A stretch of DNA of 32,413 bases from an uncultured Lachnospiraceae bacterium. Its GTDB lineage: Bacteria > Bacillota > Clostridia > Lachnospirales > Lachnospiraceae. The DNA lies in contig CAMWHJ010000033.1 in the NCBI GenBank assembly GCA_947174015.1, positions 1-32,413 on the forward strand, given 5' to 3'. The notes beneath the pieces are model-generated. The model saw only the letters and a program-made list of their open reading frames with translations, searched no databases and was not told the origin of the DNA. This document shows positions 6,011-14,450 of the stretch, piece after piece. The position numbers and the translations under genes are program-made. How positions within the stretch are numbered: the stretch's first letter is position 1; every line of letters begins with the position of its first letter.

Positions 6011-7927
6011 TTATTCACCTCGTTTTTGCATTTTTCCCTTCCTGCTCTTTCTGGTATTTACTGTCTTTCCTCTTAAAATGACCACCGAACGCGGCTGAAC
6101 TTCCACTCCCATCTGCTCTTGCAACATTTTCTCCTCCTTGAGCCAGTCACTGCCCATTGGTTTTGAAGTATCCGCCACCAATGCCCATTTCTGCCCCTTG
6201 GGAAGATTTGGCAAAGCAAAGGTATGCTTTTCCCAATGCATATTATAAGCCACATAGATAAAATCATCATTTTTTGTCTTGTCAATACAGACATAATTTC
6301 CGCAGTACATAACCCCCATATACCGACTGTCCTCATCAAAGTAAGGAGTCCATGCTTTTTCGCTGTGATAAGAAATATCAGGATAGCCACAAGCCAAATA
6401 ATCCATCACCCGCATTCTAACCTTTCCGGAGATAATCGGATGCTTTTTACGAAAGGCAATCAAATTTTTCACAAACTCTAAAATCTCTTTTTGGAAAGCG
6501 TTTTCCTGCCAAATGACCCAAGACACCTCGTTGTCCTGACAGTAGGGATTGCTGTTTCCCTTTTGAGTATTGCAGTACTCGTCACCCCCTAAAATCATAG
6601 GGACACCCTGACTTAAAAATACAAAAGAAAATGCATTTTTCAGTTGGTTTTTTCTAAGCTGCTGCACCTTTTTTCTCCGAGTGTCTCCCTCGATACCACA
6701 GTTCCATGTGAAGTTACAATTACTTCCATCCTTATTGGATTCTCCATTTTCCTCATTGTGCTTTTTTTCATAACACACGCTGTCATACATGGTAAAACCA
6801 TCATGCCCCGCCATATAATTAATCACTGCCTGCTGTTCTTCATTCTTCCGGCTTCGATAGGCAAAATCACTAATCTGAGCACCATCTCCTTTTAAAAGCT
6901 TTCTTCCTATGAACTGAAAACCACTGTTGTATTCGAAGAGATTGCGGTACTCCAAGGACTCCTCTGGTGCATATACACTTCCGGTGTCCTGATAGTTCTG
7001 AAAGATTTTTATCTCCGAAAGAGTGGGTTCTTGTGCCAGCATAATCACCGGCAAATTTTTTCCGTACAAATGCACACCATCAATATGATACTCCTCCACC
7101 CAGTATTTCACACAATCAAAGATAAATTTCTGGCTGGTATAAGGCTCGAAGTAAAATTCCATCACCACTTCCATGCCCTGAGCATGAACTGCTTTTACCA
7201 TATCTTTAAATTCTTTGCGGGGATTTTTGGTAGCAGCATAGGTGTATTTTGGTGTGAAATAATCCCCTTTGCCATAACCCCAATAATTTATATAACTGTC
7301 GTCCTCGGGATTTTCAATGGGATAAGCCGGATGGTAAGTATATCCCCGCTCTCTCACTTCCTCAAACTCATAAGAGGGCATCAATTCTAAGGTGGTAATT
7401 CCTAAGTCCTTCAAATAAGGCAGTTTCTCCACAATGCCCAGAAAAGTACCTTTATGCCTCACCTTTGAAGTCTTGTGCTTTGTAAAACCACGCACATGGA
7501 TTTTATATACAATCATTTCCCATGTATCACAATGAGGCAGCTTATCTCCCTGCCAATCGTAAATTTCCTGCACATATCTGCCACATACTTCCTGCCCTGT
7601 CCTTTTCTGCCCCCACACTTCTCTTCCGGTAATCGCCTTGGCATATGGATCCACCAGCAGTTTTCCATTGACCCGAAAATGATAATCTCTGTTTTTTAAA
7701 TCAATTCCCTCCACATAGGTACTGAACAAATTTCCTTTTCTATATTTTAAAGGCAGTTCTATTTCTGTTTCCACTTCTCTGGAATTTTTTGAATATAAAA
7801 CAAGGCTTAGACTTTCCACCTGTTTCCCTGCATAGGTAATCTGATAGCCCTTCTGACATTTTGTAATACCCTGTTCTATGTAATTTCCTTCTTTTATCAC
7901 ATAATCATTCATGCTTTGTTTCTCCAT
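6011..7927 (-). CDS. GH13 debranching-enzyme-like protein lacking the catalytic residues
   Basis: The 638-residue protein has a CBM48-like N-terminal domain (about 20-110), a GH13 barrel (about 135-520) and a C-terminal beta domain, as in isoamylase, GlgX and pullulanase. The GlgX-like core is recognisable (MIVYKIHVRGFT, GDYFTPKYTY, AGHDGFTMYDSV, FLSQGVPMILGGDE). The active-site strands are altered. Region I reads EVVMEFYFEP instead of the usual DVVxNH. Region II reads DGVHLYGKN, with Tyr288 at the nucleophile Asp position and His286 at the Arg position. Region III reads KIFQNYQD, with Asn311 at the acid/base Glu position. Region IV His375-Asp376 is kept. It is therefore probably a non-catalytic glycan-binding or regulatory relative. 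A second Met six codons in (7912) has the better-spaced GGAG. It follows pgeF by 15 nt. Confidence 0.8.
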   Translation of the reverse strand: MEKQSMNDYVIKEGNYIEQGITKCQKGYQITYAGKQVESLSLVLYSKNSREVETEIELPLKYRKGNLFSTYVEGIDLKNRDYHFRVNGKLLVDPYAKAITGREVWGQKRTGQEVCGRYVQEIYDWQGDKLPHCDTWEMIVYKIHVRGFTKHKTSKVRHKGTFLGIVEKLPYLKDLGITTLELMPSYEFEEVRERGYTYHPAYPIENPEDDSYINYWGYGKGDYFTPKYTYAATKNPRKEFKDMVKAVHAQGMEVVMEFYFEPYTSQKFIFDCVKYWVEEYHIDGVHLYGKNLPVIMLAQEPTLSEIKIFQNYQDTGSVYAPEESLEYRNLFEYNSGFQFIGRKLLKGDGAQISDFAYRSRKNEEQQAVINYMAGHDGFTMYDSVCYEKKHNEENGESNKDGSNCNFTWNCGIEGDTRRKKVQQLRKNQLKNAFSFVFLSQGVPMILGGDEYCNTQKGNSNPYCQDNEVSWVIWQENAFQKEILEFVKNLIAFRKKHPIISGKVRMRVMDYLACGYPDISYHSEKAWTPYFDEDSRYMGVMYCGNYVCIDKTKNDDFIYVAYNMHWEKHTFALPNLPKGQKWALVADTSKPMGSDWLKEEKMLQEQMGVEVQPRSVVILRGKTVNTRKSRKGKMQKRGE

Positions 7928-7942
7928 GCTTATTCTCTTATA

Positions 7943-8806
7943 CTACTCCTCTGTTTGTTTCAGCATCAGGAACGCTCCCAGATTTCCCCGCTTTCCCTCA
8001 CTGGCTCTGTGGGAAAACAGCAGCCTGCTGTTGCAGCAGGTACAAATATTGGTCACAAATAGATTTTCCTTCCGGATTCCACTGTTTAATAATATTCTCC
8101 TATTGCATTCCCACAAATCCAGCTGGTACTTTCCATTCCCCTTGTCATCCATAATTTCTTTCCATTCCTCTTTTGGAAAAATTTTTCGAAATTCTTCAGC
8201 CACATCCTCACTGACCTCATAACATTCCCTGCAGATGGAGGGTGCGATTCCCACCAGAATATCCTCCGGTTTCGAGCCATATTCCTGATGCATTTTCTCG
8301 ATAGTCTTCTGACCAATTTTTCCCACAGTGCCCCGCCAGCCGGAATGAGACAATCCAATGGCAGACCTCACTGGATCCACGAAGAATAGCGGCACACAGT
8401 CTGCATAGAAGGTAGACAGGACTAACTCCGGCACATTGGTAATCAAACCATCAATATCATGATAATCCTGCTGCCGTACAAATCCCTTACCCCGGTCTTT
8501 CTCAGTTACTACACGAATATTGATGGTATGAGTCTGATGGGAAAACACATAATTTTGGGGGTCTACTTCTAATGCCTTGGCAAATCGGCGAAAGTTCTCT
8601 GTTACGGCTGCTTCTTGGTCTCCTCTGGTATAGCTTAAATTCATGGATTCATAGATCCCCTCACTGACACCACCCATGCGTGTAGAAAAACCATGTACAA
8701 TATTTTTACAGGATCTGAAACCTGTAAATTCCAAAAAGGGAACCCCTGCATGTTCTGTTAAATCAAGTATGCTTTTATCATTTTTGTATTGAAATTCATA
8801 TATCAT
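7943..8806 (-). CDS. pgeF: PgeF/YlmD-type purine nucleoside phosphorylase (multicopper polyphenol-oxidase family, DUF152)
   Basis: The 287-residue cytoplasmic protein belongs to the YfiH/PgeF/LACC1 family, whose members act on purine nucleosides and, in E. coli, remove wrongly built peptidoglycan precursors. Key motifs are HGFSTRMGGVSEG near residue 38, SHQTHTINI (first histidine pair), STFYADCVPLFFVDP with the metal-ligand cysteine, and GLSHSGWRGTVG with the metal-ligand histidine, followed by the usual C-terminal CTCCNSRLLFSHR. The length is normal. AGGAGAAG precedes the ATG. It follows yraN by 45 nt and leads into the GH13 and DUF5662 genes on the same strand. Confidence 0.93.
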   Translation of the reverse strand: MIYEFQYKNDKSILDLTEHAGVPFLEFTGFRSCKNIVHGFSTRMGGVSEGIYESMNLSYTRGDQEAAVTENFRRFAKALEVDPQNYVFSHQTHTINIRVVTEKDRGKGFVRQQDYHDIDGLITNVPELVLSTFYADCVPLFFVDPVRSAIGLSHSGWRGTVGKIGQKTIEKMHQEYGSKPEDILVGIAPSICRECYEVSEDVAEEFRKIFPKEEWKEIMDDKGNGKYQLDLWECNRRILLNSGIRKENLFVTNICTCCNSRLLFSHRASEGKRGNLGAFLMLKQTEE

Positions 8807-8851
8807 ATTCTTCTCCTAACCCCTGATTATATACTGTTTACATTGATATTT

Positions 8852-9196
8852 TCAAAATGCATTGATGATATGTCTGATTTCCTGTCCCTCCACTGCAATC
8901 ACATCAAAACGGCAAGAGCTGTTCAAGGGCAATTTTCTATACACCAGATAAAATTCTGCCACCATTCTGAGTTTCATCTGCTTTTTGTAAGAAACCGCCT
9001 CCTCTGGATACCCATAGGCAGCGTTTTTTCTGTATTTCACTTCCACAAAACAAAGAACTCCATCCTTTTCTGCTATCAAATCAATCTCCCCCTGGTGGCA
9101 GCGAAAATTTCGTTCTAGAATTTTATACCCCTTTTGTTCCAGAAATTCGGCTCCGAGGATTTCATATTCTGTGCCAATCCTTCGCTTATTTTCCAT
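8852..9196 (-). CDS. yraN: YraN family protein (UPF0102, predicted endonuclease fold)
   Basis: The 114-residue protein has the YraN/UPF0102 signature. This is a restriction-endonuclease-like (PD-(D/E)XK) fold with GEIDLIAEKDGVLCFVEVKYRK, in which Asp and the E-x-K pair form the expected metal site, preceded by GAEFLEQKGYKILERNFR and followed by a CRFDVIAV strand. Its cellular role is not firmly known; genetic data link relatives to DNA processing. Its start overlaps the end of the FlhB-like gene by 11 nt, suggesting coupled translation. This neighbourhood (rnhB near yraN) is widely conserved in Firmicutes. Confidence 0.93.
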   Translation of the reverse strand: MENKRRIGTEYEILGAEFLEQKGYKILERNFRCHQGEIDLIAEKDGVLCFVEVKYRKNAAYGYPEEAVSYKKQMKLRMVAEFYLVYRKLPLNSSCRFDVIAVEGQEIRHIINAF

Positions 9197-9491
9197 CCAA
9201 TTTTCCCCTTAACTTCTCACAGTCATCTACAAAGACTAATATTTCTGCCACAACCTCATAAAGCTCTGGGGGTATGAAATCGCCAATTTCCAGCTTAGAA
9301 AGGGTATCTGCCAGTTTATCATCCTTGTGTACCGGCACATTGGAATCCTTGGCAGTGGCCACAATTTTCTCTGCCAGCTGCCCCTTTCCGGTTGCCAAAA
9401 TCTTTGGTGCACTTTCCTCTGGGTCATAGGATAATGCAACTGCCTTTTTTACCTTTTTATTCTCCTTAAAATAATATTGATATTCTCCCAT
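9186..9491 (-). CDS. FlhB C-terminal-domain-like protein (YlqH type)
   Basis: The 101-residue protein is a stand-alone copy of the cytoplasmic C-terminal domain of FlhB/YscU export-switch proteins. Conserved stretches are AVALSYDPEESAPKILATGK, IVATAKDSNVPVHKDDKLAD and LEIGDFIPPELYEVVAEILV. It lacks the transmembrane part and the NPTH autocleavage motif, so it cannot work as a normal export gate. B. subtilis ylqH has the same form and position next to rnhB. The gene starts 4 nt after the FliK-like gene, so the two flagellar-like proteins are made together. The FliK-FlhB interaction known from flagella suggests they may still be partners (inference). Confidence 0.88.
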   Translation of the reverse strand: MGEYQYYFKENKKVKKAVALSYDPEESAPKILATGKGQLAEKIVATAKDSNVPVHKDDKLADTLSKLEIGDFIPPELYEVVAEILVFVDDCEKLRGKLDGK

Positions 9492-9495
9492 ACCA

Positions 9496-12000
9496 TCACA
9501 TCCTTATATCGAAAGAACCGGTGCTTCCTGGCACTTCCTCTGCACTTCCATTGGTAAATTCCTCCACCAGATTTTTCCCCTCCGGCTTTTTTGCAAACTC
9601 CGTAGTAATTAAAAATCCCTTTTCCTCCAGTTTTTCCAGCAGCGGCTGGCTGTTTTCCCTTAAAAACATGGCAATGCCCTCATGATCTAAGTAAAATCTT
9701 ACTGCCACCTTTTTCACTTCCATGGTAATATATACATCCATGCTCCCCAGACGTTCCATATCCAAATGGAGCAATGCAGTAAAAGCTCCGTTATTTTCTC
9801 GCATACGCCGTTTATTGGTAAGCACGTATAGTTCACTGTTGGTATTTTGGTTGGACAGCTTTAAGGGTAACTGCACATAGCTGTACAACTGATTCAGTTG
9901 ATTGATGTAATCCACATTCTGCCGAATACTATTCGTATTTTTCAAAATAGGATTATCCTGTTTTGCAGTCTGTTCTGCCAGTTCTGTCAATTTATGAAGC
10001 TGCTGCTCCATTTTTTCATAATATTCTTTTACCCTTTCCTTGGTAAGCTCCTCTGGCTTTAAGAGCATTTGATTTTCAATGGCAGCTTTCATCACCAACT
10101 TAAATTCTTTGCTGTGCAGCAATTCCTTCACTTTTGGCAGGTTTTCCAACTGCTTTTGGACAATCTCTTGCTGAAACGGATTCTTATTCAGCCCATTTTG
10201 TTCTGTTTTCTCTGAAAGAGATGAATTTTCACCTAGCTGACCATCTGCCTTCTTTTGTCCCGGTATCTCCTTGTATAATATGGTTTTATCTGACTGTCCA
10301 TCTTGAGACCACTGTTTCTCTGGCGGAACATTCTCAACAGCTTGTTCATTCAAGGGCATATTTTTAGACTGTACATGAGCATCTGGCGGAACATTCCCTG
10401 ACTGGATATTGGCATTGGGCTGTTTGTTGGCATCATTTATATTCGGGGCTTCCTGCCCCCTCTGGGACTGTGCAGCAAACAGTTCCCTTTCGCCTGCCTG
10501 CTCCCTTTCGATAAATACAGCATTCTGCGATTGGTTTACGGATGCTGCCTTTTGTTCTTCTCCCATACTCTTTCCCGGAATTGAGATCCCCTCCAATTCC
10601 GGAACTTTTGCCTCTTTTTCTCCTAAGAAAGTTTCTGTCATATTTTGCGGTCTGCCCTCCCCCTGTTCTGCGAGAAGTTCATCCTTGGGCAGATGATCTC
10701 TGACCAGATTTACCAATGCCTCCGGTTTCATATTCCCTGTTCGCACATCAAAATACTGTCTTATATTTCCTGTGATTTTATACACCTTCTGGGCAAGTGC
10801 ATTCCGCTGATTCTGATCCAAAATTCCTGCCAGTGTGTCTTTTGATGTAATTTCTGCCGGAAACTGCTTTTCCATATCCTGCTGCAGTACTTCATGTTTC
10901 GATGCCACCACATCCTTTGCTTCTTGAATCACCTTCTCCGACCGTTCATAACTCTCAAATGCTGCATACAGTCTGGTCAGCATATCATTCTGCTCCGGTT
11001 TTGGCATCTCAGCAGCAATTGCATCTTGAAGTTCACCCAAAAGTGCCGTTGCTTCTTCATTTAAGATTTTTAGTCCTTCCAGCACACTTTCCATTGCAAC
11101 ATTCTGACCTTGAAAGTGTTCTGATACCCCGGATATGGCATTCAGTTCCTGCTGCTGTACCATGCTTAGATTTTGTACTCCCGATACTTCTGCCACATTA
11201 CCGGTCCATCCCCCCGTCAAAGCTTGGGGGGATGATGGCATTGATGCCGGCTCCTGCTTTTGCACTGCTGTCAGAGGCGGCTCCTGTTCCTGATTCTCAG
11301 GCATAAATACATCTGCAAACTGCAGAAAAGCTTTAATCCCCAGATTATCCTCTCTGCCGGCATTGGTTCCAATAGTCTCACCAATGCTGGATGCTAAATC
11401 CATCACATCTTCCGTTAAGGGATACTGATGATTCTGGTAATCTTGAAATTTGGCAATGTTTTCTCTGTTGACCATCTGCCCCATTTTCTGTAAATCAACT
11501 AAAAGCTTTACCTGTACCTCTGGGTTTAAATTCATCTGCCTCAAAAAGCGGTTTACGGTATCTCTGTCAATGGGCATATGTTCCTGCATTAAGGAGTTAA
11601 TCAGCTCTGCACTTTTGGTGCTTACGGGAATCCCTGCATTCTCCAATGCTTTCAGCACAGAAGAACTTTGCAGATTCACATCAAACATAGGTTTGATTGC
11701 CAATTGTTTTCCTGTATTGGATTTTACCATAAATGCCAGCAGTTGTCCTTCCTTCAACTGTACATTACTGTTGCTGGAAGCTTGAATCATCTGTCCGTTG
11801 TCTAATTTTAGAGTAACTTTTTCCTTGCCCACTGACACAATTTCACCGGCAAACACCTTGCCCGGCTGCAGCTCCTGCAGACTATTCCCTTCCGCTCTTG
11901 CTGTACCTGCTGTGTTGATTGGGGTATTTTCCTTACTGTATATGTTCTGATTTTCCAGTCCACTGGAGGCAGACTGGCGATGGATATTTGAAAATGACAA
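9496..12000 (-). CDS. FliK-like protein with C-terminal hook-length-control domain (YlqG type)
   Basis: The 834-residue protein has a YlqG-like N-terminal half (about 45-200: GKVFAGEIVSVGKEKVTLKL, then helical segments), a long low-complexity Gln/Asn/Pro/Glu-rich middle (about 440-610, with imperfect repeats such as NIQSGNVPPDAHVQSKNMP), a helical linker, and a C-terminal Flg_hook-like domain (about 720-820: LLHLDMERLGSMDVYITMEV and VAVRFYLDHEGI). It is much larger than B. subtilis YlqG. The start is a TTG preceded by a strong AAGGGGGG; no nearer ATG fits. No other flagellar gene is present, so a flagellar role is doubtful; an interaction with the FlhB-like neighbour is the natural guess. Confidence 0.8.
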   Translation of the reverse strand: MSFSNIHRQSASSGLENQNIYSKENTPINTAGTARAEGNSLQELQPGKVFAGEIVSVGKEKVTLKLDNGQMIQASSNSNVQLKEGQLLAFMVKSNTGKQLAIKPMFDVNLQSSSVLKALENAGIPVSTKSAELINSLMQEHMPIDRDTVNRFLRQMNLNPEVQVKLLVDLQKMGQMVNRENIAKFQDYQNHQYPLTEDVMDLASSIGETIGTNAGREDNLGIKAFLQFADVFMPENQEQEPPLTAVQKQEPASMPSSPQALTGGWTGNVAEVSGVQNLSMVQQQELNAISGVSEHFQGQNVAMESVLEGLKILNEEATALLGELQDAIAAEMPKPEQNDMLTRLYAAFESYERSEKVIQEAKDVVASKHEVLQQDMEKQFPAEITSKDTLAGILDQNQRNALAQKVYKITGNIRQYFDVRTGNMKPEALVNLVRDHLPKDELLAEQGEGRPQNMTETFLGEKEAKVPELEGISIPGKSMGEEQKAASVNQSQNAVFIEREQAGERELFAAQSQRGQEAPNINDANKQPNANIQSGNVPPDAHVQSKNMPLNEQAVENVPPEKQWSQDGQSDKTILYKEIPGQKKADGQLGENSSLSEKTEQNGLNKNPFQQEIVQKQLENLPKVKELLHSKEFKLVMKAAIENQMLLKPEELTKERVKEYYEKMEQQLHKLTELAEQTAKQDNPILKNTNSIRQNVDYINQLNQLYSYVQLPLKLSNQNTNSELYVLTNKRRMRENNGAFTALLHLDMERLGSMDVYITMEVKKVAVRFYLDHEGIAMFLRENSQPLLEKLEEKGFLITTEFAKKPEGKNLVEEFTNGSAEEVPGSTGSFDIRM

Positions 12001-12021
12001 TGTAAGACCCCCCTTCGTCTC

Positions 12022-12789
12022 CTACTTATTATCAAAATATTTTTTTAAAAAGGTTTTTCTATGGATAGGGCAGATACCATATGTATCCAATGCCTCATAG
12101 TGGGAGGCGGCTCCATACCCCTTGTGGGCTGCAAAGCCATATTGAGGATACTCCTTGTCATATTCCTCCATAATTCTGTCTCTGGTAACCTTTGCCATAA
12201 TACTGGCTGCTGCAATGGAAACGCTTTTGGTATCTCCCTTGACAATAGCTACCTGGGGAATGGTTATCTCAGGAATGGTAACTGCATCATTTAATAATAT
12301 ATCGGGTGTAATGCCTAATTTCTTAATCGCAATTCTCATAGCTTCGTAAGTTGCCTGCAAAATATTTATTTCATCAATTCGCTTTGGCTCCACAATGCCC
12401 ACCTCTGCCCGAACAGCTTTTTCCTTGATTATCTCATATAACTCTTCCCGCTTGGCACTGGACAGTTTTTTGGAATCATTCAAATACAAAATCTGTACAT
12501 CCTTAGGCAAGATCACTGCACCTGCCACCACTGGTCCCGCCAAGGGTCCTCTGCCCGCCTCATCTATGCCACAGATATAAGTACATTCTTTATATTTCCG
12601 CTCAAATACTCTCATGCTCTCTAAACGCAGTAATTCATTTTGATAATTTGCTCTCAAGTGGATTGCTTTTTTCACCAGTGCCTGTACACCTCTTCGCTGG
12701 TCCTCTTTGTATTCTTCCACAAAGAAAGGCAGCATATCTATATTAGCTGCCTGCAATTCTGCTTTTATTTCATTTACTTTTTTTGCCAT
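12022..12789 (-). CDS. rnhB: Ribonuclease HII
   Basis: RNase HII removes ribonucleotides and RNA primers from DNA. The 255-residue protein has an N-terminal helical extension (1-68) usual in Firmicutes, then the catalytic domain starting at CGIDEAGRGPLAGPVVAGAV with Asp76 and Glu77. The later acidic residue is in ILLNDAVTIP, followed by the KGDTKSVSIAAASIMAKVTRD motif. The C-terminal YGFAAHKGYGAASHYEAL and GICPIHRKTF segments are intact. It lies between lepB and the YlqG-like gene, whose TTG start is 21 nt downstream. Confidence 0.97.
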   Translation of the reverse strand: MAKKVNEIKAELQAANIDMLPFFVEEYKEDQRRGVQALVKKAIHLRANYQNELLRLESMRVFERKYKECTYICGIDEAGRGPLAGPVVAGAVILPKDVQILYLNDSKKLSSAKREELYEIIKEKAVRAEVGIVEPKRIDEINILQATYEAMRIAIKKLGITPDILLNDAVTIPEITIPQVAIVKGDTKSVSIAAASIMAKVTRDRIMEEYDKEYPQYGFAAHKGYGAASHYEALDTYGICPIHRKTFLKKYFDNK

Positions 12790-12902
12790 ACGCCTTATCC
12801 TGCCTTTCTGATTTTTTATTCTGGTTTCGCAGACTCTTAGCAGATGCCTTAAAACAATTAAACATCACTCTCTGTTTCCAGGAAAATCCGGTATTTCCAC
12901 TT

Positions 12903-13478
12903 TTACTGGTGCTTCAGCACACCAAACTCTGACAGTGGCCAGATACGAACCCATGCCTTTCCTAAGATCCAATCCTCAGATACTGCTGCAACCGCCGGAT
13001 CTCTGCTGTCACTGCTGCCGTTTCGGTTATCACCCAGCACAAAATATTCGTTTTCTCCCAAAACAAACGGTTCTTCTGCCAGTCCAGCCTCCTGAATCAC
13101 TTCGTTTCCGTAGCTTTCTGTCAGTTCACTGCCATTAATATAAATGGTACCTTCCTGATCAATCTGCACCGTCTCACCGGGCAGCCCGATAATACGCTTG
13201 ATATAATAGGTGTTTTCTTGGTGCTGAAACTTAAAAACCACAATATCATACCGTTCCGGTTTTCCAAAACGATAGGAAAGTTTATCTACAATCAGATTAT
13301 CTCCATCACTTAAGGTATTCTCCATAGAACTGCCACTGACCACCGTCCGCTGCCCCACAAATTGTACCACCAAAAAGGTAAGTACAAATACTATGGCAAG
13401 GTATATTAATATGCTTAACACTTCTTTCATAATGCCTTGCATTCCACCGCTTTTTCCTGTTTGTTCTTTTTGTTCCAT
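12903..13478 (-). CDS. lepB: Type I signal peptidase
   Basis: This 191-residue membrane peptidase cleaves signal peptides from exported proteins. It has one N-terminal transmembrane segment (about 21-42), the catalytic Ser51 in SGSSMENTL and Lys94 in YYIKRIIGLPGE, and the C-terminal boxes YFVLGDNRNGSSDSR. The size and single membrane span are typical of Gram-positive SipS-like enzymes. The likely start is the ATG at 13478 after GGGCGG. A possible promoter (GTGACA, 17 nt, TTATAT) lies in the 100-nt gap after rbgA. It is the second signal peptidase of this block; the other is at 14451-15041. Confidence 0.96.
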   Translation of the reverse strand: MEQKEQTGKSGGMQGIMKEVLSILIYLAIVFVLTFLVVQFVGQRTVVSGSSMENTLSDGDNLIVDKLSYRFGKPERYDIVVFKFQHQENTYYIKRIIGLPGETVQIDQEGTIYINGSELTESYGNEVIQEAGLAEEPFVLGENEYFVLGDNRNGSSDSRDPAVAAVSEDWILGKAWVRIWPLSEFGVLKHQ

Positions 13479-13578
13479 TGTTTACCGCCCTTTTTATATA
13501 AATTTATCGTAACTGTTTTGTCACTTTACCACCACATGCAAAAATCTATGAAAGGTTTTTCCACTTCATATTTTATCT

Positions 13579-14424
13579 CTACTGCTTCGGAAATTCAAGT
13601 GTTATTCTTCCTAATCTTCCACTTCTGTAATCTTCAATAAAAAGTATGGCTGCCTTAGAGTAATCAATTTCTTCACCCTTTGCAACACAACCTCTGTTTT
13701 TTGCAATATCTGTCAAAATCTCTACGTTATCTTCCTCTTCTCTCAATTCATATCTTTTGCTTAACACGCCCGGATAATATTCTTTTAAAAACTTTATCAA
13801 TTCCATTGCCAACTCATCTGTATTAAGAATTTCATCCTTGATGGAACCAATAAATGCCAGACGGAGTCCTACAGTCTGATCATCAAATTTTGGCCACAAA
13901 ATTCCCGGGGTATCCAAAAGTTCCACATTTTTATTCAATTTAATCCACTGCTTGCCTTTGGTAACACCCGGCTTATTTCCTGTTTTGGTGCAGGCTTTAC
14001 CGGCAAAGGAATTAATAAAGGTAGATTTTCCCACATTGGGAATTCCCACCACCATGGCACGTACTGGGCGATTTCGGATTCCCCGCTTTCTGTCACGCTC
14101 AATTTTTTCCTTGCATGCCTCCATAACAGCAGCATTCACCTGCTTTACACCATTGCCGCTTCTGGCGTTCATTTTTACAACCACATAGCCCTTTTCCCTA
14201 AAATAATTCATCCATGCATCGTTGTAACGTTCATCTGCCAGATCGGATTTATTCAAAAGAATCAGTCTGGATTTATTTTTTCCTAAATTATCTATCTCTG
14301 GGTTACGACTGCTTAAAGGAACTCTGGCATCCACCAGCTCAATAATCAAATCGATGAGCTTAATGTTTTCTTCCATCATCCGCTTAGCCTTCGTCATATG
14401 TCCCGGATACCACTGAAAATGCAT
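13579..14424 (-). CDS. rbgA: Ribosome biogenesis GTPase A
   Basis: RbgA (YlqF) is needed for a late step of 50S subunit assembly, including incorporation of L16. It is a circularly permuted GTPase: the G4 motif NKSD (58-61) comes before the G1 motif GIPNVGKST (127-135) and the G3 motif DTPG (171-174). The N-terminal FQWYPGHMTKAKR is characteristic, and the C-terminal ANTAR-like domain follows. The start is set at 14424 by GGAGG six nt upstream; an upstream in-frame ATG at 14496 would add 24 residues not found in the family. The protein is 281 residues, the usual length. Confidence 0.96.
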   Translation of the reverse strand: MHFQWYPGHMTKAKRMMEENIKLIDLIIELVDARVPLSSRNPEIDNLGKNKSRLILLNKSDLADERYNDAWMNYFREKGYVVVKMNARSGNGVKQVNAAVMEACKEKIERDRKRGIRNRPVRAMVVGIPNVGKSTFINSFAGKACTKTGNKPGVTKGKQWIKLNKNVELLDTPGILWPKFDDQTVGLRLAFIGSIKDEILNTDELAMELIKFLKEYYPGVLSKRYELREEEDNVEILTDIAKNRGCVAKGEEIDYSKAAILFIEDYRSGRLGRITLEFPKQ

Positions 14425-14450
14425 AATTTCCTCCTTTATTCCACAGGACT

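Noticed and set aside
10134-11785. Several plus-strand frames opposite the FliK-like gene
   Set aside because: They are shadows of a long biased coding sequence and lack start signals and family similarity.
9186-12000. Part of a flagellar or type III secretion operon
   Set aside because: No other flagellar or secretion gene is present, the FlhB part lacks the membrane domain and cleavage motif, and the Bacillus ylqG-ylqH context explains both genes.
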